The notes under the pieces: model-generated
Seen by the model: the letters and a program-made list of their open reading frames with translations, nothing else
Databases searched by the model: none
Told to the model about the DNA's origin: nothing
Shown: positions 6,833 to 9,925 of the stretch, piece by piece
Layout: each line of letters begins with the position of its first letter
Position numbering within the stretch: the stretch's first letter is position 1
Position numbers and translations under genes: made by a program
NCBI GenBank assembly: GCA_012799115.1
Contig: JAAZLY010000247.1
Coordinates: 1-9,925, forward strand
DNA: 9,925 nucleotides
From: Bacillota bacterium
GTDB taxonomy: Bacteria > Bacillota > Limnochordia > Darwinibacteriales > Darwinibacteriaceae
Direction: 5' to 3'

Positions 6833-8173
6833 CTAGCCCAGACTATGCTTCTTGATGAAATCGGCCAAGACTTCGCTTAGGTTGGGCGAACCGATTTCCT
6901 GTAAGTCGTAGTACACTCGGGTATTAGGTTGCTTGATCTTGACGATTCGGTTTAGATCGATAGGAGTACCGATAATGACCGAGTCACAGTCTACATTGGC
7001 GATGGTGGCTTCTAAGTCAGCCCTTTGCTGATCGCTGTAGCCCATGGCCGGTAAGAGATCACCAATATGGGGATAAATCTCATATGTCTCGGCAAGTTTG
7101 CCCACAGCTTGTGCCCGAGGATTAATAATCTCTGCTGCACCGAATTTCTGGGCAGCGATGGTACCGGCACCGAGTTTCATGTCGCCGTGGGTTAGTGTAG
7201 GTCCATCTTCGACAATCAGTACACGTTTACCTTTGATAAGTTCGGGATTATCCACCCGAATCGGTGATGCCGCATCAACAATGATAGCATTGGGATTGAC
7301 CTTACGAGTATTCTGGCGAACAGTCTCAATCCCCTCAGGAGATGCGCTATCGATTTTGTTAATCACAACAACGTCGGCAATTCGCATATTCACTTCACCA
7401 GGATAGTATGAGAGCTCATGCCCTGCACGATGTGGGTCAGCCACAGTGATCATTAGATCAGGCTTAAGGAATGGAAAGTCATTGTTACCGCCATCCCATA
7501 GGATGACATCGCATCCTTCAGGATCTTGCTCTGCCTCGCGCAAAATCGCTTCATAATCGACGCCGGAATAGATCACATTGCCCCTTTCGATATGGGGTTC
7601 GTATTCCTCCATCTCTTCAATCGTGCATTTATGTTTGGCCAAGTCCTCAATGGTGGAGTAGCGCTGGACCTTCTGCGCTGCTAGGTCACCATAGGGCATG
7701 GGATGCCGAATGGCCACTACTTTGAGGCCTTGTTTCATTAAGTATTCTGCCACTGTTCGAGATGTCTGGCTCTTACCTGTACCTGTTCGTGTCGCACAGA
7801 CTGCAACCACGGGCTTCGTGCTCTTGAGCATCGTCTGGGTAGGTCCCAGCAGAATAAAATTAGCCCCGGCAGCATTGACGACGGAACTGAGATTCATAAG
7901 ATCGACATAATGGATGTCACTAAAGGAGAAGACGCAGTCATCAACCTCATGTTTTCGGATTAGGTCCACCAGTTCTGCTTGATCATAGATGAGAATTCCA
8001 TTGGGATAGAGTCTGCCTGCTAACTCCGGTGGATATTGACGCCCATGAATATCAGGTATCTGTGTTGCGGTAAAGGCTACAACATCGTACTTATCATTGT
8101 CTCTGTAATACGTGTTGAAGTTGTGGAAGTCCCTGCCTGCCGCTCCAATAATAATGACCTTAATCTTTGACAT
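6833..8173 (-). CDS. Predicted P-loop GTPase, cyclic 2,3-diphosphoglycerate synthetase family (COG2403)
   Basis: A 446-residue cytoplasmic protein. Residues 4-120 form a Rossmann-like part beginning VIIIGAAGRDFHNFN. A P-loop NTPase domain follows, with the family-type Walker A CATRTGTGKSQ (126-136), a DGGNND block (227-232) in the Walker B/G3 position and NKID (272-275), a G4-like guanine-specificity motif. The C-terminal part carries conserved GAGTIAAQ and HIGDLLPAMGY blocks. The family includes the archaeal enzyme that closes 2,3-bisphosphoglycerate into the cyclic compound found in thermophilic methanogens; the function of most bacterial members is unknown to me. The start is ATG 8173, six bases after GAGGAGG. 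It is the first gene of the operon with rocD (21-base gap), behind a long structured leader. Family membership is fairly sure; the reaction in this organism is not established by the sequence. Confidence 0.82.
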   Translation of the reverse strand: MSKIKVIIIGAAGRDFHNFNTYYRDNDKYDVVAFTATQIPDIHGRQYPPELAGRLYPNGILIYDQAELVDLIRKHEVDDCVFSFSDIHYVDLMNLSSVVNAAGANFILLGPTQTMLKSTKPVVAVCATRTGTGKSQTSRTVAEYLMKQGLKVVAIRHPMPYGDLAAQKVQRYSTIEDLAKHKCTIEEMEEYEPHIERGNVIYSGVDYEAILREAEQDPEGCDVILWDGGNNDFPFLKPDLMITVADPHRAGHELSYYPGEVNMRIADVVVINKIDSASPEGIETVRQNTRKVNPNAIIVDAASPIRVDNPELIKGKRVLIVEDGPTLTHGDMKLGAGTIAAQKFGAAEIINPRAQAVGKLAETYEIYPHIGDLLPAMGYSDQQRADLEATIANVDCDSVIIGTPIDLNRIVKIKQPNTRVYYDLQEIGSPNLSEVLADFIKKHSLG

Positions 8174-8364
8174 AAACTACCTCCTCTGTTTTGGACAATC
8201 TAGATTCCCCTATACATGGCACTGTATGTAAGGGAAGGCTATCAGGCCTAAGTGGCGTGCCTGTTCACCTCCTTTAAAAATCGGCTGACGCCGACTTTGT
8301 TCAATACGATACACATGTATTATCTACAAAGATAAACAAGTTTCGTATAGATTTTATATTTTAC
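8174..8364 (-). promoter_or_regulatory. Long structured 5' leader of the GTPase-rocD operon, possible attenuator
   Basis: About 190 untranslated bases lie between the predicted promoter and ATG 8173. On the minus strand, a hairpin AGTCGGC-GTCA-GCCGATT (8279-8296, one G-T pair) runs directly into a five-base T run (8276-8280), the form of a short intrinsic terminator. The sequence AAAGGAGGTGA (8265-8275) follows at once. It is near-perfectly complementary to the 16S rRNA tail but has no well-placed start codon. A second hairpin with stems CCCT-TACAT and ATGTA-T-AGGG (8208-8234) follows before the true ribosome binding site. I recognise no known riboswitch or T-box. The rest of the 8174-8473 gap holds the promoter, an inverted repeat and the serC terminator listed separately. 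Confidence 0.42.
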
Positions 8365-8365
8365 A

Positions 8366-8400
8366 CTTGAATATTACCATTTCTTAAAGCACTATTCAAG
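8366..8400. repeat. Perfect inverted repeat framing the promoter, possible operator
   Basis: Arms CTTGAATA (8366-8373) and TATTCAAG (8393-8400) are exact complements separated by 19 bases. One arm contains the predicted -35 box and the other overlaps the -10 box of the GTPase promoter, so a dimeric regulator bound here would block RNA polymerase. The symmetry could also be partly a by-product of promoter-like sequence on both strands. No regulator family is identified. Confidence 0.45.
8371..8399 (-). promoter_or_regulatory. Promoter of the GTPase-rocD operon
   Basis: On the minus strand TTGAAT (8394-8399, 4 of 6) is followed after 17 bases by TAATAT (8371-8376, 4 of 6). The start point would be near 8364. 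It sits just beyond the serC terminator, as expected for an independent operon. Confidence 0.45.
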
Positions 8401-8422
8401 GGAAAACCCGAATTTGCGCGAC

Positions 8423-8453
8423 AAAAAGGCTACCCAAAAGGACGGGTAGCCTT
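8423..8453 (-). terminator. Intrinsic terminator of serC
   Basis: A 10-base-pair perfect stem, AAGGCTACCC (minus strand, 8444-8453) with GGGTAGCCTT (8426-8435), has an 8-base loop. On the minus strand the stem runs into a T run (complement of 8423-8427). It lies 20 bases after the serC stop. Confidence 0.9.
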
Positions 8454-8473
8454 CGTCTTCATTCATTGTTTAT

Positions 8474-9556
8474 CTAGTTCTTTGCCTTAAACTCCAGCAT
8501 AAATTCTCGCAACGCCTGCACCGACTCCACAGGAGCGGCGTTGTAGATCGATGCACGGCAGCCGCCAATCAGGCGGTGTCCATTGAGACCAACAAAGCCC
8601 GCTGCCTTGGCTTCAGCCAAGAATTTCTTCTCGAGTTCGTCCGAGGCGAGATTGAAGGTAACATTCATCAAGGAGCGGCTTGCTTTCTCTGCATGACCTT
8701 TGTAGTAACCATCACTTTGGTCGATGGCATCATAGATCATGCTCGCCTTAAGTTCATTGATCTTCTCAATCGCCTTCACCCCGCCATTTCGTTCTACCCA
8801 GGCCAGCACTTTGCCCAGGAGATAGATGCCGAATGTTGGCGGCGTATTGTACATGGAATTCTTGGATGCATGGGTATTGTAATTGAGCATCGTAGGCATA
8901 TTCTTTGGACTGCGCTCCAAGAGATCCTTGCGTATAATGACAACTGTTACACCGGATGGCCCAAGGTTCTTTTGGGCACCAGCATAAATCATACCAAACT
9001 TATTTATATCAAGGGGGCGTGACAGAATATCACTTGACATATCTACGATCAAGGGCACATCTTTGGTATCGGGGAACCTCTTCCACTGCGTACCATAAAT
9101 GGTGTTGTTTGATGTAATATGTACATAAGCGTCATCAGCTTGAAGATTGAGATCTGCTAGGTCAGGAATGTAGCTATGACTCCTATCCGCGCTCGACGCG
9201 CCTACTCTTGTCTTCCCTTCCTTCACTGCCTCTTCCAATGCCTTTTCAGACCAGACGCCGGTTATGATATAGTTGGCAGTCCGATCCTCTGGAAGCAAGT
9301 TCATAGGAACCATGCTAAACTGTTGGCTGGCACCACCCTGGACAAACAAAACATCGAAGTTCTCGGGAATTCCGAGGAGTCTTCGCAAAAGCTCCTGGGC
9401 GTTATTATGAACAGCCTCATAGTCCTTGCTTCTGTGGCTGAGCTCCATCACAGACATACCTGTACCATTGAAGTCCAGTAACTCTGCCTGGGCTTCCTTC
9501 AAAACATCCAACGGTAGTGCCGCTGGACCTGCATTGAAATTATAAGCTCGTTTCAT
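8474..9556 (-). CDS. serC: Phosphoserine aminotransferase
   Basis: A 360-residue class V PLP aminotransferase, the usual SerC length. It converts 3-phosphohydroxypyruvate and glutamate to O-phospho-L-serine and 2-oxoglutarate (EC 2.6.1.52), the second step of the phosphorylated serine pathway, and may also serve vitamin B6 synthesis. The N-terminal motif YNFNAGPAALP, the substrate loop MSVMELSHRSK, W102 (stacks on PLP), D172 in MSSDILSRP and the Schiff-base lysine K196 in GAQKNLGPSGV are all present. The C-terminal block GHRLIGGCRASIYNA is also typical. The start chosen is ATG 9556, nine bases after AGGAGG. ATG 9574 lies upstream of that site and would be untranslated. The gene diverges from serA, which supplies its substrate, and ends at a strong terminator. 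Confidence 0.96.
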   Translation of the reverse strand: MKRAYNFNAGPAALPLDVLKEAQAELLDFNGTGMSVMELSHRSKDYEAVHNNAQELLRRLLGIPENFDVLFVQGGASQQFSMVPMNLLPEDRTANYIITGVWSEKALEEAVKEGKTRVGASSADRSHSYIPDLADLNLQADDAYVHITSNNTIYGTQWKRFPDTKDVPLIVDMSSDILSRPLDINKFGMIYAGAQKNLGPSGVTVVIIRKDLLERSPKNMPTMLNYNTHASKNSMYNTPPTFGIYLLGKVLAWVERNGGVKAIEKINELKASMIYDAIDQSDGYYKGHAEKASRSLMNVTFNLASDELEKKFLAEAKAAGFVGLNGHRLIGGCRASIYNAAPVESVQALREFMLEFKAKN

Positions 9557-9616
9557 CTTCGTCTGCCTCCTCATTTCTTTTTACCATTTACCCTAATACT
9601 ACCACAACATGTAGGA

Positions 9617-9644
9617 ATAATAAACAAGCGCACAGGGTGATTAA
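9617..9644 (-). promoter_or_regulatory. Candidate serC promoter
   Basis: On the minus strand TATTAT (9617-9622, 5 of 6) is preceded at 16 bases by TTAATC (9639-9644, 3 of 6). The leader would be about 55 bases. An alternative with TAGTAT nearer the gene is possible, so the choice is weak. Confidence 0.33.
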
Positions 9645-9662
9645 CCACGAGTTTACACTGTG
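9631..9662. repeat. Imperfect inverted repeat in the serC-serA intergenic region
   Basis: CACAGGGTGA at 9631 and the complement of TTTACACTGTG ending at 9662 match at eight of ten positions (CACAGnGTnA), with a spacer of about 11 bases. It overlaps the candidate serC -35 box and lies upstream of the serA promoter, so it could be a shared operator. I know of no matching named site. Confidence 0.35.
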
Positions 9663-9696
9663 TTTCCTGATAAACATTATGTGAAACGATATTTTG

Positions 9697-9705
9697 TGAT
9701 ATAAT
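9697..9705 (+). promoter_or_regulatory. serA promoter, extended -10
   Basis: TGATATAAT is an extended -10 element with a perfect TATAAT (9700-9705). The -35 at 17 bases (TTATGT, 9677-9682) is poor, as is common with extended -10 promoters. Transcription would start near 9712, leaving about 38 bases of leader, too short for a T-box or riboswitch. Confidence 0.55.
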
Positions 9706-9750
9706 TAGTTAAAGTATTAGAAAAAAGCGTATCAGAAAAGGAGAATGCCG

Positions 9751-9925
9751 ATGTTTCGCGTATTAGTCTCGGACAAGATTGCCAAGGAAGGGTTATCACC
9801 TCTCCTCGAGAGTGATCAAATTGAGGTGGTAGAGAAGAACGTCAATGACGCTGATGATCTAGATACGTATGATGCCCTGCTAGTACGCAGCGCGACAAAG
9901 GTGACCGATGAAGTCATGGCTAGAA
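9751..9925 (+). CDS. serA: D-3-phosphoglycerate dehydrogenase, N-terminal part
   Basis: Only the first 58 codons lie in the window; the gene continues past the right edge. The translation begins MFRVLVSDKIAKEGL and contains DALLVRSATKVT, the well-known start of the substrate-binding domain of SerA. The enzyme oxidises 3-phosphoglycerate to 3-phosphohydroxypyruvate with NAD+, the first step of serine synthesis, and feeds SerC. The start is ATG 9751, seven bases after AAAGGAG. An in-frame ATG at 9745 is too close to that site. The catalytic and any ACT regulatory domains are outside the window, so the type of feedback control cannot be judged. Divergent pairing with serC supports the call. Confidence 0.92.
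   Translation, partial: MFRVLVSDKIAKEGLSPLLESDQIEVVEKNVNDADDLDTYDALLVRSATKVTDEVMAR

Noticed and set aside
8248..8316. 22-codon minus-strand ORF in the GTPase leader as a leader peptide
   Set aside because: It starts at an ATG without any Shine-Dalgarno sequence and shows no run of regulatory codons.
8320..8335. Palindrome TTATCT-N4-AGATAA as an operator
   Set aside because: The region is AT-rich and short palindromes are expected by chance; it is not aligned with promoter boxes.
1..9925. tRNA or rRNA genes, CRISPR arrays, insertion sequences, prophage or defence genes
   Set aside because: No cloverleaf, repeat-spacer pattern, transposase, integrase or terminal repeats were seen on reading either strand.

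Overview
The window looks like chromosomal DNA from a member of the Bacillota (Firmicutes). Nearly every gene has a strong AGGAGG-type ribosome binding site at normal spacing, promoters resemble sigma-A sites, intrinsic terminators are present, and base composition is moderate. The proteins (RocD of 401 residues, SerC of 360, a GH13 oligo-1,6-glucosidase type enzyme) also fit. I cannot place it more precisely. I see no tRNA, rRNA, CRISPR array, transposase, integrase or phage gene. Nine protein genes are recognisable, seven on the minus strand and two on the plus strand. || Right to left along the minus strand, the block 4548-783 is a three-gene operon: an amino-acid-type ABC ATPase, a cytoplasmic alpha-glucosidase and a MelB-like sugar:cation symporter, with gaps of only 22-24 bases. 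About 130 bases further on, at 650-54, is a small HD-domain gene related to (p)ppGpp hydrolases. It is split by one in-frame TAA codon, so it is a pseudogene or carries a sequence error. || A compact divergent promoter region (about 4602-4665) separates this operon from a plus-strand EamA/DMT-family transporter (4704-5609). That gene converges on the next minus-strand operon, and the two stop codons share the palindrome CTAG. || The second minus-strand operon (8173-5606) encodes a predicted P-loop GTPase of the COG2403 / cyclic 2,3-diphosphoglycerate synthetase family followed by ornithine aminotransferase RocD. A leader of roughly 190 bases precedes it. The leader contains a terminator-like hairpin, a near-perfect Shine-Dalgarno sequence with no suitable start codon after it, and a promoter framed by an inverted repeat. 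|| At the right end serC (minus) and serA (plus, cut by the window edge) diverge from a shared intergenic region. Together they cover the first two steps of serine synthesis from 3-phosphoglycerate. serC is closed by a clear intrinsic terminator. || The most noteworthy points are the GTPase-rocD operon with its structured leader, the broken HD hydrolase whose stop separates the metal ligands, a probable rocD terminator buried inside the coding region of the convergent transporter, and the orphan amino-acid-type ABC ATPase heading a sugar operon.
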